A stretch of DNA of 22,659 nucleotides from Geoalkalibacter_A sp034189505 (GCA_034189505.1 JAXHUR010000054.1:1-22659), one strand, 5' to 3'. Shown: positions 1 to 7,527, numbered from the stretch's first letter. Numbers and translations are program-made. The notes: generated by a model from the sequence alone, not told the origin.

Positions 1-187
1 GGCGCAGAAAAACGGGGCGCACATAACCGTGACTGCCGCGTTCGCCGAAATGAACCTTGACCGCGACCAGATCGTCGCGCGCGACGATTTCATCCAGGCC
101 GCCATCCGCCAGCAGACGTTCGATCTTGTCGAGCAGGTTTTCACGATGCCCGGCACGCAGATCGGCCAGAAAAACTGGATTTGGCAT
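1..187 (-). CDS. DUF362 domain protein, 5' end only (partial)
   Basis: The first 62 residues of a minus-strand gene that runs off the left edge. The ATG is at 187 and is preceded by AGGACGG about 6 bases upstream. The translation begins MPNPVFLADLRAGHREN and continues with a DEIVARDDLVAVKVHFGERG stretch. This matches the start of DUF362 proteins, whose N-terminus typically reads FxDLRAxxxENLLDK...KVHFGExG and which often carry a 4Fe-4S ferredoxin domain further on. The ferredoxin part would lie outside the window, so it cannot be confirmed. DUF362 proteins are common in anaerobes and have no settled reaction. The next gene, also on the minus strand, ends at 243, so the two could be cotranscribed. 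The family call comes from memory of its N-terminal pattern. Confidence 0.72.
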   Translation of the reverse strand, partial: MPNPVFLADLRAGHRENLLDKIERLLADGGLDEIVARDDLVAVKVHFGERGSHGYVRPVFLR

Positions 188-242
188 ATCAATCCGTCCT
201 GTAAAAATTAAAGCCTCATGTCGAGAGGTAACGTCGAAAAAC

Positions 243-461
243 TCACTTTATTCCCACGGAAAGACCTCTATGTTTCCGATCTTTTTTTTCATTCGGCAGC
301 ACACCGAACACAACCCCCACAATGGCACCAAACACCGCCCCTGACCAAGGGCTTGCAAAACTGCCTCAGGTGCTGCCGGTGCATTGCCCCAGATAGCCGA
401 GCAATGCACCGCCGGCAACTCCAAGGGATGTCAGAACCACAATCTTCAACGGTTTATTCAT
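243..461 (-). CDS. Probable selenoprotein: DUF6132-type small membrane protein with in-frame TGA (Sec32)
   Basis: Reading from ATG 461, the frame is open for 72 codons apart from one TGA at 366-368 (codon 32), and ends at TGA 243-245. There are two hydrophobic segments, residues 5-25 and 40-55. Between them lie Cys27, the TGA codon, Pro38 and Trp39. DUF6132 proteins have a small two-helix fold with a central C-x4-C...S-x-P-W motif. The TGA sits exactly at the second cysteine (five after Cys27, six before Pro38), so UGA very probably encodes selenocysteine in a Cys/Sec redox pair. Translation after the TGA keeps the family pattern with no frameshift. A hairpin like a bacterial SECIS follows the TGA. 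AAAGGA lies about 11 bases before the ATG. A standard gene caller would miss this gene or call two fragments. The alternative is a recent TGC-to-TGA nonsense mutation. The substrate is unknown; the family is sometimes found near rhodanese-like or thiol-redox genes. Confidence 0.72.
324..365 (-). promoter_or_regulatory. Candidate bacterial SECIS hairpin directly downstream of the UGA
   Basis: Numbering RNA bases from the U of UGA (368), GCCC at bases 17-20 can pair with GGGC at bases 29-32, leaving an apical loop whose GGU falls at bases 23-25. A lower helix can form between GGCA (bases 4-7) and UGCC (bases 42-45). Bacterial SECIS elements have a short upper stem and a small loop carrying G about 16-37 bases after UGA. 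In E. coli fdhF the GGU of the loop lies at almost the same distance. Folding was done by eye. Confidence 0.55.
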
Positions 462-540
462 TTATATTGAATTCCTTTCTTTGCAGATCAGCCTACCCTG
501 CCCCTTCCCTCAGCGTCAAGAATGTCCTGATGCGCTGTCC

Positions 541-567
541 TTGACACTGCACAAAACCTGATAGAAT
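541..567 (+). promoter_or_regulatory. Possible sigma-70 promoter for the 63-aa gene
   Basis: A perfect TTGACA at 541-546 is followed after 15 bases by TAGAAT (562-567). The spacer is short by two, and the site is about 130 bases before the start codon, so the assignment is weak. The rest of 462-695 shows no other gene. Confidence 0.25.
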
Positions 568-695
568 AAAAAAAGCTGAAAAAACAACGCGTTCGGCATC
601 CTTATCGCGAATTTTTTACCACTAAGCACTCGCTTTATCCTCTGTATCATGCTGGAAAGTCCAGCAAAACCACAAAAACAGAAAGGAGACAGACC

Positions 696-887
696 ATGAA
701 TGAAACCGTAACGGTCGATTATGCCTCAAAAGAAGCCATGCAGAATGCAGTCAGCGATCTTCTTGGCGCAGGCATCCCCCAGGACAAATTCTATGTCGAT
801 GAGGAAAAACTTGAAATCAAGGTGATCACCCCAACGGAGAGCAAACCTGAAATTCTCGAGCTTCTCAACCGGCACACCACCCGCTGA
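696..887 (+). CDS. Hypothetical 63-aa protein
   Basis: The start is well supported by AAAGGAG seven bases upstream of the ATG. The 63-residue product is soluble and mixed alpha/beta: MNETVTVDYASKEAMQNAVS, a GAGIPQDKFYVDEE turn, then a strand and a C-terminal helix ending in RHTTR. The layout (a short strand, a helix with 'DLLGAGIP', a strand, a helix) resembles small ferredoxin-like or ACT-like folds that sense or bind something. I do not recognise the family and assign no function. It stands alone between the divergent selenoprotein candidate and a broken ABC ATPase. A GC-rich hairpin follows the stop. Base composition and codon use match the real genes around it. Confidence 0.7.
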   Translation: MNETVTVDYASKEAMQNAVSDLLGAGIPQDKFYVDEEKLEIKVITPTESKPEILELLNRHTTR

Positions 888-897
888 CCCGGAAACG

Positions 898-943
898 ACA
901 GGCGGAGCGCCGATTCGCTTTAACACTTCGGTGCGCCGCCTGT
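898..943 (+). terminator. GC-rich hairpin after the 63-aa gene
   Basis: ACAGGCGG (898-905) pairs with CCGCCTGT (936-943) across a 30-base loop that can extend the stem imperfectly. There is no T-run after it, so it may be a weak terminator or a 3' stabilising hairpin. Confidence 0.4.
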
Positions 944-949
944 CCCGAA

Positions 950-967
950 ATGTATAATATTCTACAT
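950..967. promoter_or_regulatory. 18-bp imperfect palindrome, candidate operator
   Basis: ATGTATAATATTCTACAT reads as ATGTA-t-AATATT-c-TACAT, with 16 of 18 positions symmetric. It includes a TATAAT hexamer at 953-958. No good -35 box lies 16-18 bases upstream. The site precedes the broken ABC ATPase by about 175 bases. Confidence 0.3.
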
Positions 968-1141
968 CATTTCGATAAAAACCAACACCCGCCTCTTCCC
1001 CGCCTCCACCTACGGTTGCCGCCGGCTCTCTGGCCTCGATCTATCCGGCCCTGCATGCCAGCTGCATGGGGCCCACCGCAGCGCGGCGCGCGCTGTAATT
1101 CACAGCGTTTGACAACCCCTCGAGAACAGGAATCGGGACCC

Positions 1142-1591
1142 ATGGCATTTATCGAAATCCAAAATCTGACCCGAAATTTCCAGAACGGCAACGACTGCGT
1201 GCAGGCTCTGCGCGGTGCCGATATTATTATGACAGAAGGAACTTTTCTCGGCGTGATGGGCCCCTCGGGGTCAGGAAAGAACACCTTTCTCTCAATCCTC
1301 GGCGGACTTTGCGGACCCAGCGGTGGGCGCGTCGCCATTGCGCGGGCGCTGGTCAACGAACCGCCGCTGATTCTGGCCGATGAACCCACCGGAAGCCTGG
1401 ATTCAGCAACCAGCAAAGAGATCATGGATCTGCCGGCCTATCTCAACCAGGAAGGGCAGACCATCGTCATGGTGACTCACAACCAGGAGAACACCCAATA
1501 CTTCCAGCGCACGATATCGCTCAGAGACGGACAGGTCGATTCGGACCGGGCGGTCTTCACCGCAACAACCCAAAAGGCAACGGCAATTTGA
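1142..1591 (+). pseudogene. LolD/MacB-type ABC ATPase with a large internal in-frame deletion
   Basis: The product from ATG 1142 is 149 residues, against roughly 220-240 for the family. The N-terminus (FIEIQNLTRNF) is intact. The Walker A motif is GPSGSGKNT at 40-48, with the usual Ser after Lys changed to Asn47. After SGG (60-62) the sequence jumps straight to RVAIARAL, so roughly 80 residues are gone. The loss includes the Q-loop and most of the LSGGQ signature. Walker B with D-loop (LILADEPTGSLDSAT) and the H-loop His (VTHN) remain. ABC ATPases without Q-loop and signature should not hydrolyse ATP productively. Normally these ATPases pair with a MacB/LolCE permease that exports lipoproteins, peptides or drugs, but no permease gene is next to it. 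The frame stays open upstream to 950, but that extension is proline/arginine-rich and not family-like. It is probably a decayed gene. Confidence 0.75.
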
Positions 1592-1801
1592 CGGGTAGGA
1601 AACATCAGAGCCTGATCTGCGTATTCGGATAAAATCAACAGCAAGCAGATGACTCTTTTTCCTCTCCACAATAAGTAGATTAAAATATTAAAAAATAACG
1701 ATCTTGGGGTTCTGTAAAATTATTTCTCTCTGTTGATGCTATTTCAGAAATCGACATTGCTTCTCTTATCGGCTAAAATTCAACGTCAATTGAATCCCCT
1801 G
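1592..1801. other. Non-coding stretch
   Basis: AT-rich DNA after the broken ATPase gene. I see no gene, RNA or convincing hairpin here. Together with the repeat element that follows, it forms a gene-free stretch of about 370 bases. Confidence 0.5.
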
Positions 1802-1921
1802 CTAGGAGACGGACTTTGGGGATCGTCACGAGAAATTGGCAAATCGAGGACAGATTTGCGGAAATATGGTCCGATTTGCTGGTTTCGCAGTAGATTCTTC
1901 CAAAGTCCGACAGCCTCCTAG
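1802..1921. mobile_element. 120-bp MITE-like element or collapsed IS with terminal inverted repeats
   Basis: The left end (1802-1819) reads CTAGGAGACGGACTTTGG. The right end (1900-1921), read on the other strand, is CTAGGAGGCTGTCGGACTTTGG: the same apart from a few extra bases and one change. Each end abuts the palindrome CTAG, which fits a four-base YTAR-type target as used by some IS5-group elements. Inside is a perfect 7-bp inverted repeat, GCAAATC (1839-1845) and GATTTGC (1853-1859). No transposase remains. It ends 42 bases before the sensor kinase start and could influence its transcription. The IS family is not certain. Confidence 0.55.
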
Positions 1922-1963
1922 ATGCATATTTGATTTCCCCGTGACGCAGTGAGCAAGGTAAAC

Positions 1964-4900
1964 ATGACAAAGACCCCAGAAGGTGGCCACTTTTCGCAGT
2001 CCTCCCAGACGCCCGCAAAATCAAAACAACCTCGCCTTATCGTCGGTCTGGGCGCTTCGGCCGGGGGACTCTCCGCCCTGCAGAAGTTTTTCGACCACAT
2101 GCCGGCCGACACCGACATGGCGTTTGTGGTTATTCAACACCTGTCGCCCGACTTTAAAAGCATGATGGACGACCTGCTGGCCCGCAACACTTCGATGCCG
2201 ATTCATCGGGCCAAAAACGGAATGGTTCTGCGTCCCAACCACATTTACCTGATCACACCGCAGACCCATCTGACGATCTCCGAGGGGAAGCTGCACACCA
2301 CAAAACGCACCGACGCCTCCCATACCGATCTCCCTATCGATATCTTTCTGCAGTCTCTCGCCGAAGACAGGGGGCAAAACTCTGTCGCTGTCATCCTGTC
2401 CGGTACCGGCAGCGACGGATCGCGGGGCATTCAGGCGGTCAAGCGCGCGGGAGGGCTCGTCATGGTTCAATCCATCGATTCGGCTCAATTCGACGGCATG
2501 CCGCGCAGCGCCATTGCCACCGGAGCCTGCGACCTGATGCTGTCTCCCGAGGAAATGCCCAATGCCCTGCTGGAATTCACCGCACTACCGGAGCCCGAAA
2601 GAAAGGAGTTTCTGCGAAATTACCTGGGAGCGGACGAACACGGCGAATACCACTCCATTTTCGCCTTGCTGCGCAGCCATTACGATCTGGATTTCTCCAA
2701 GTACAAACCCCCGACAGTGGACAGGCGCATTCAGCGCCGCATGGAATTCTCCAACACGGCCACCCTCAGTGAATACGCGGCGCTTCTGGCCAACGATCCC
2801 AAAGAACTTGACCATCTTTACCGAGATCTGCTGATCGGTGTGACGGAGTTCTTCCGCGACCCGAAGATTTTCAAGCACCTGGAAAAAGATGTACTTCCCC
2901 GCATTTTCGAAAACCGGCGGGACGATGAGGACCTGCGCATCTGGACCGCCGGCTGCGCAACCGGCGAAGAGGCCTATTCTCTGGCGATCCTGTTTGCGGA
3001 AAAAGCGCAGGAAACCAACTTCAAAGGCAATATTGCGATCTTCGCCACGGACGTGCATGCGTCGTCGCTGGAATTCGCATCCCAGGGGATCTACGATTCA
3101 CCGCGACTGAAAAACGTCTCTGAACAGCGCCTGAACCGGTTTTTCATAAAGGAATCCGGAAACAGCTACCGCATCCGGCAGGACCTGCGCAAGATGATTG
3201 TCTTTGCACCGCACAACCTGTTCAATGACCCGCCTTTCACACGCCTCGACCTGATCTGCTGCCGCAATCTGCTGATTTACTTTAAACCTGAAATTCAGCG
3301 CAAGGTTCTGTCGATTTTTCATTTTTCCCTCAAGCGCAACGGATTTCTGCTCCTCGGCAGCAGCGAAGGACTCGGTGCTCTGGCCGGAGAATTTGAAACG
3401 ATCGACAGTTCGGCCAAGATCTTCCAGAAAACGAAGGATCTCAAAATTGCCTTTAACGGCAGCTTCGAGCCCACTCAGAAAAATATCTCCGCAAATATGC
3501 CCTCTTACACACCCCCCAGAACAACCATCAACTTCGACCGTAGACTGCTTCATGACTACGACCTTCTTCTGAAGGAATTTATGCCGAGCGGCGTGCTTGT
3601 CGACGAGCAGCATCGCATTCTTCACTGCTTCGGCGACACCTCGGAACTTCTCCACCAACCGGAAGGCCGTTTTGAAAACGACATTCTTTCCCTGGTGACA
3701 TCAAGCCTTAAAACGCCCCTTGCAACGGCCCTGCACCGGGCCTCGAAAACGCAGAAATCGATCGAGCTGAAAAACTTTGAGGTTGGAGAAGGGCGCGAAA
3801 AAAAGAAAATGGATTTGAAGGTCGAATGCCTCCCCGACCAGCAGAAATATTCCTGTCATTACTTCATCTCGTTGCATCCGCCGCAGAAGCCCGAGAAGAA
3901 ATCGCCGGCTCTGCCAGATTCAGACAGCCTGCCCTGCCCAAAGGATCTCCCGGAAGAAGTCCAACAGCATATAAGCGAGCTCGAGCAGGAACTGCTGACC
4001 ACCAAGGAAAGCCTGCAGACCACCGTCGAGGAACTGCAGACATCGAACGAGGAACTGCAGGCCACCAATGAAGAACTCATGGCCGCCAATGAAGAGTTGC
4101 AGAGCACCAACGAAGAGCTGCACTCCGTCAACGAGGAACTCTACACCGTCAACGCGGAGTTGGAGCAGAAGAACAAGGACCTTCAGCAGCTCAATCGCGA
4201 CCACGAAAACCTGCTGACCAGCATCGAAGCCGGTACAGTCTACCTGGACAAGGATCTTCGCATTCGCAAGTTCAACCCGGCCATCACCCGGTTCTTCAAG
4301 CTGCTGCCTCAGGATGTGGGGCGCCCCCTCGATCATATCGCCTATCATCTGTCGCACCAGGAAGAAATGCTAAGCCACGTCAGGCAGGTTCTGGATACGG
4401 GCGAGCCGAGGGAAAGAGAGGTACGCACCCGTGATGGAAAGTGGATGCTTAAACGCATTCTTCCCTTTCGTACTGAAAACGATACAACGGAGGGGGTCGT
4501 CCTCACCTTCACTGACATTACCCGGATCAAGGAGGCGGAGACCCAGGTTCGCGAACTTAATCAGGCGTTGGAGAATAAAGTCGAGCAGCGTACACGCGAG
4601 TTGCAGGAAGCCAAAGAGGAGGCCGAGCGGGCCAACGCGGCGAAAAGCATCTTTCTGGCCAACATGAGCCATGAAATCAGGACTCCGATGACCGGCATCT
4701 TCTGCACCATCGAACTGCTGGAGACAACCGAACTCTCCCCGCAGCAGCGCGAATACCTCGAAACACTGGAAACCGCCGCTCAGGACCTGCTGCGCATCAT
4801 CGAGGATATTCTCGATTTCTCCAAAATCGAGGCCGGCAAAGTCACAATGGAGCAGGAACCCTTCTCCATCCGACAGGCCGTTGAAGAAGTGATCAAGATT

Positions 4901-5782
4901 CACCACCCGCGCATTGAAGCAAAAGACCTCAAACTTGGGGTGTCTCTGGATGAGAGCCTGCCGGATTTCGTGATCGGCGATGCCGTTCGGTTGCGCCAGG
5001 TGCTGTCCAATCTCCTCTCGAATGCCGTTAAATTCACGAACGAAGGAGAAGTACGCATCTCCGCAGTGCTGGTGGAGGAGAACCAGGGAGAAGCCACCGT
5101 GCGCTTTTCTATTCACGATACGGGCATCGGACTGGCACCGGAGGACCTCAATCTCATTTTCGAGCCTTTTGCCCAGGCGGACGCCTCAACCACCCGAAAA
5201 TTCGGAGGGACCGGGCTGGGTCTCGCTATCTGCCGGCAACTGGTGGAAATGATGGGCGGCAGGATCTGGGTGCAGAGCAAACCGGGGGCAGGTGCGACTT
5301 TTCACTTCACGGCATCTTTCCCTGTCGTGGAAGGCCACTGGCAAAGCAGCGACAAGGAACAGACCTCGGCCGGGAAGTCGATTAAAAAAGGCGATGAAAG
5401 CGACCTGAAAATTCTGGTTGCCGAAGACGAAACCCTCAACCAGCACCTGATCCGGCAGATTCTGTCCGGACTGGGCCACCGTGCGGAAATTGTCGACGAC
5501 GGGGAGAAAGCTCTCGCAGCGCTGGAGAAAGAACCCTATGACGTGGTATTCATGGACGTGTCCATGCCGGGCATCGACGGCGTCACCGCCACCCGCCGCA
5601 TTCGCGAACTCGGCCCCGACCACCCCAACAGCAACATTCCCGTCATCGGCCTTACGGCCCATGCCATCGATGAGAGCATCCAGGAATTTACCTCCGCGGG
5701 CATGAATCGGGTCGTCACCAAGCCTTATTCCATCAAATCACTGAATGAGGTTCTAAACGCCCATCGGCGCCGCAAGAGGTAA
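1964..5782 (+). CDS. CheB-CheR-PAS-histidine kinase-receiver hybrid protein
   Basis: A 1272-residue cytoplasmic signalling protein. Domains: CheB methylesterase about 24-205, with Ser32 in GASAGG, His59 and Asp151 as catalytic triad. CheR methyltransferase about 219-489, with SAM motif AGCATGEEAYSLA. A PAS-like region about 522-635. A long heptad coiled coil rich in 'EELQxxNEEL' about 662-746. A PAS domain about 746-860. HisKA with His903 in MSHEIRTP. HATPase about 1002-1119 with DTGIGL and GGTGLGLA. A receiver with Asp1198 in VVFMDVSMPG. All catalytic residues are present. CheB and CheR remove and add receptor methyl groups; fused to a hybrid kinase they probably couple receptor adaptation to phosphorelay. 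There are no membrane segments. I chose ATG 1964 because AAGG sits six bases upstream; the in-frame GTG at 1949 has no ribosome site. No che operon is adjacent, so partners are unknown. Confidence 0.93.
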   Translation: MTKTPEGGHFSQSSQTPAKSKQPRLIVGLGASAGGLSALQKFFDHMPADTDMAFVVIQHLSPDFKSMMDDLLARNTSMPIHRAKNGMVLRPNHIYLITPQTHLTISEGKLHTTKRTDASHTDLPIDIFLQSLAEDRGQNSVAVILSGTGSDGSRGIQAVKRAGGLVMVQSIDSAQFDGMPRSAIATGACDLMLSPEEMPNALLEFTALPEPERKEFLRNYLGADEHGEYHSIFALLRSHYDLDFSKYKPPTVDRRIQRRMEFSNTATLSEYAALLANDPKELDHLYRDLLIGVTEFFRDPKIFKHLEKDVLPRIFENRRDDEDLRIWTAGCATGEEAYSLAILFAEKAQETNFKGNIAIFATDVHASSLEFASQGIYDSPRLKNVSEQRLNRFFIKESGNSYRIRQDLRKMIVFAPHNLFNDPPFTRLDLICCRNLLIYFKPEIQRKVLSIFHFSLKRNGFLLLGSSEGLGALAGEFETIDSSAKIFQKTKDLKIAFNGSFEPTQKNISANMPSYTPPRTTINFDRRLLHDYDLLLKEFMPSGVLVDEQHRILHCFGDTSELLHQPEGRFENDILSLVTSSLKTPLATALHRASKTQKSIELKNFEVGEGREKKKMDLKVECLPDQQKYSCHYFISLHPPQKPEKKSPALPDSDSLPCPKDLPEEVQQHISELEQELLTTKESLQTTVEELQTSNEELQATNEELMAANEELQSTNEELHSVNEELYTVNAELEQKNKDLQQLNRDHENLLTSIEAGTVYLDKDLRIRKFNPAITRFFKLLPQDVGRPLDHIAYHLSHQEEMLSHVRQVLDTGEPREREVRTRDGKWMLKRILPFRTENDTTEGVVLTFTDITRIKEAETQVRELNQALENKVEQRTRELQEAKEEAERANAAKSIFLANMSHEIRTPMTGIFCTIELLETTELSPQQREYLETLETAAQDLLRIIEDILDFSKIEAGKVTMEQEPFSIRQAVEEVIKIHHPRIEAKDLKLGVSLDESLPDFVIGDAVRLRQVLSNLLSNAVKFTNEGEVRISAVLVEENQGEATVRFSIHDTGIGLAPEDLNLIFEPFAQADASTTRKFGGTGLGLAICRQLVEMMGGRIWVQSKPGAGATFHFTASFPVVEGHWQSSDKEQTSAGKSIKKGDESDLKILVAEDETLNQHLIRQILSGLGHRAEIVDDGEKALAALEKEPYDVVFMDVSMPGIDGVTATRRIRELGPDHPNSNIPVIGLTAHAIDESIQEFTSAGMNRVVTKPYSIKSLNEVLNAHRRRKR

Positions 5783-5986
5783 CCTGTTTTTTTAGGGGAG
5801 ACTGCCAAACTGCCCTCATCCGAAGGATTGATCTGTGCCGATCTTCAGCCGGACGGCAGCAGAAGCACCTTAAGGCGCGATTCAGAGGCGGTGATCCCGG
5901 CCAAAACCCCTTCCTGCTGGAGAGCATCTTGTTTCCGGCTGGGAATCGACGCTGATCAGACCCGGGCTCAGACGAAGTTTTCAGTT

Positions 5987-7213
5987 TCACCGGGCGGAAG
6001 TAATCTTCCGCAGCAGCGCCAATCCCACAGCAACCAGCGACCAGACGCCCAAGGCCGCAAACGCCAGACCCCAGGCGGTGACGGATTCGTTGCCGCCGGC
6101 GGCGTCAAGCACGCTCCCGAAAGCCAGCGGTGCAAGAAATCCCGCGCCGAATCCCATCAGAGAATGCAGCGCCATGGCCGCCCCTTTGCGGCCCGGTTCG
6201 GAGGCGGCCACCATGCCGGCGGTCAGGGCGGCGGAATCCCCCATGACACACAGGAAGTAAAGAGTCGTCAGAATAAAGACGAGAATGATCGGCAGCGGTG
6301 CGCTGAACCCCACCAGGCAGGCAAGAAGCCCCGAGCCGGTCATGGCGGAAAGGATCAGGCGGCGACGCCCCCGTTTGACGGCGGCCTCGTTGCCGAAAAT
6401 GCTGGCCAGCGGCCCAAGCAGGTTGACCCAGGCCGCCAGCGACGCAGCGCCGAACCAGAACCCGCCCTCGGTGAGACTCAGCCCCAGGCTGAAAGCAAAA
6501 AAAGCCGGCAGCCAGGAACGCAGCCCGAACAGCTCCCAACAGTGCGCCGCGTAGCCGAGGATATACCCCATGGCCTCGCGGTTGCGCAGCACCGGTCGGA
6601 AATCGAAGACAGGAACGGGCGGGGCGTCACTGCCCTGCGGCGGTCGCGCAGGGAAAGAGAAGAAAATGAGCGGTCCGGCGATAAAAGGCCCCACCGCTGA
6701 CGCGGAAAAAGCCCACTGCCAGCCGACCGGTTCCAGAGCGCCGGCCAGCAGCAGAGAGCCGGTCGTACCAAGGCCGAAAGTGGCGGTATAGAAGGCGACC
6801 CCGCGACTGGGGACCGCACCGCGAAAATGATCGGTCAGCAGGCGCAGACCCGGCATATAGGTTCCGGCCAGCCCCGCACCGACCAGGATCTGGAAAAAGA
6901 CAGCCGACCGCAGCCCCTGGGCGAACAGAGCGAAACCAAGGCTGCCGGCGCAGGCCAGCAGGGTGGCGAGAAGATAAATACGGCGGGTGTCGATGCGGTC
7001 GGTCAATCCGACCAGAAAAGGGGTGGCGAGCATGTACCCCACAAAAAAAGTTCCGCTGATCAGTCCGGCCTCTGAATTGCTCAAATCCCACGCGGCCCGC
7101 AGCCGCGGCAGTAATGCAGGATAGGTGGCGAAGCCGGTCATGCTCAGGATTTCCGCCGTACAGATCAACAGCACCAGGCGTGATGGGGAGAGGCGCTCGA
7201 CCAGGGTCTTCAA
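5987..7213 (-). CDS. MFS transporter (CynX/NimT-like)
   Basis: A 408-residue, highly hydrophobic protein with about twelve predicted membrane segments in two halves, joined by a polar loop near residues 198-212 (ARPPQGSDAPPVPV). The cytoplasmic loop between helices 2 and 3 carries a GLTDRIDTRR stretch, the MFS motif-A position. It belongs to the major facilitator superfamily and looks closest to the CynX/NimT or general MFS_1 group. Substrate and direction of transport cannot be told. The start is TTG at 7213: GGAGG lies seven bases upstream, and no ATG nearby has as good a site. It is convergent with the hybrid kinase gene and transcribed alone. The region upstream (7281-7370) resembles the region upstream of the Old Yellow Enzyme gene, suggesting shared regulation. 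Confidence 0.85.
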   Translation of the reverse strand: MKTLVERLSPSRLVLLICTAEILSMTGFATYPALLPRLRAAWDLSNSEAGLISGTFFVGYMLATPFLVGLTDRIDTRRIYLLATLLACAGSLGFALFAQGLRSAVFFQILVGAGLAGTYMPGLRLLTDHFRGAVPSRGVAFYTATFGLGTTGSLLLAGALEPVGWQWAFSASAVGPFIAGPLIFFSFPARPPQGSDAPPVPVFDFRPVLRNREAMGYILGYAAHCWELFGLRSWLPAFFAFSLGLSLTEGGFWFGAASLAAWVNLLGPLASIFGNEAAVKRGRRRLILSAMTGSGLLACLVGFSAPLPIILVFILTTLYFLCVMGDSAALTAGMVAASEPGRKGAAMALHSLMGFGAGFLAPLAFGSVLDAAGGNESVTAWGLAFAALGVWSLVAVGLALLRKITSAR

Positions 7214-7280
7214 AGACTGTCCTCCTACAAAGAGGTTGTTTTCAGGAGACCGGATTCAGACGATTTTCTTCCGCCAATGA

Positions 7281-7370
7281 TTTTATTATCTACCGCATAT
7301 TATTTTAATACATCAACCGAAATAGAAAATCATGCAATAATTTCATCATTTTGGCGGGAAAATAAGTATT
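7281..7370 (-). repeat. Upstream module, copy 1 (MFS transporter side)
   Basis: This 90-base AT-rich stretch aligns without gaps to 18911-19000, about 59 of 90 bases identical by hand count. Two blocks are nearly identical: 7281-7310 (TTTTATTAT..ACCGCATAT.ATTTT) and 7359-7370 (AAAATAAG.ATTT), spaced equally in both copies. Within copy 1, TATTATTTTAATA (7300-7312) is a perfect palindrome. It lies upstream of a minus-strand gene in both cases. Probably a shared promoter/operator. Confidence 0.5.
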
Positions 7371-7510
7371 TATTCAACCCCCGAGCCTCCCTCTGAATGT
7401 ATAAAAAAAATATCCTACCCGGCAGTCCTTTAATTACGTCAAACAAAAAGACAAAAAAATAATTCTAGTGTTTTCAATATCTTGGGAATGTTTTTTCCTG
7501 AAAAAGGGAG

Positions 7511-7527
7511 TTGGCACTGCTGATGCT
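7511..7527 (+). promoter_or_regulatory. Sigma-54 (-24/-12) promoter
   Basis: TTGGCACTGCTGATGCT matches the RpoN consensus TTGGCAC-N5-TTGCW with a single mismatch. The invariant GG and GC are separated by exactly ten bases. It is correctly oriented, with expected transcription start about 65 bases before the ATG at 7604. No enhancer-binding site was recognised upstream. Confidence 0.6.

Noticed and set aside
950..1141. 64-codon N-terminal extension of the ABC ATPase
   Set aside because: Pro/Arg-rich, unlike any ABC protein, and the family N-terminus begins exactly at ATG 1142.
5828..6700. 290-codon plus-strand open frame
   Set aside because: It lies mostly antisense to the MFS gene, is rich in Arg/Gln/Gly with no fold-like pattern, and follows from the GC-biased third positions of the real gene.
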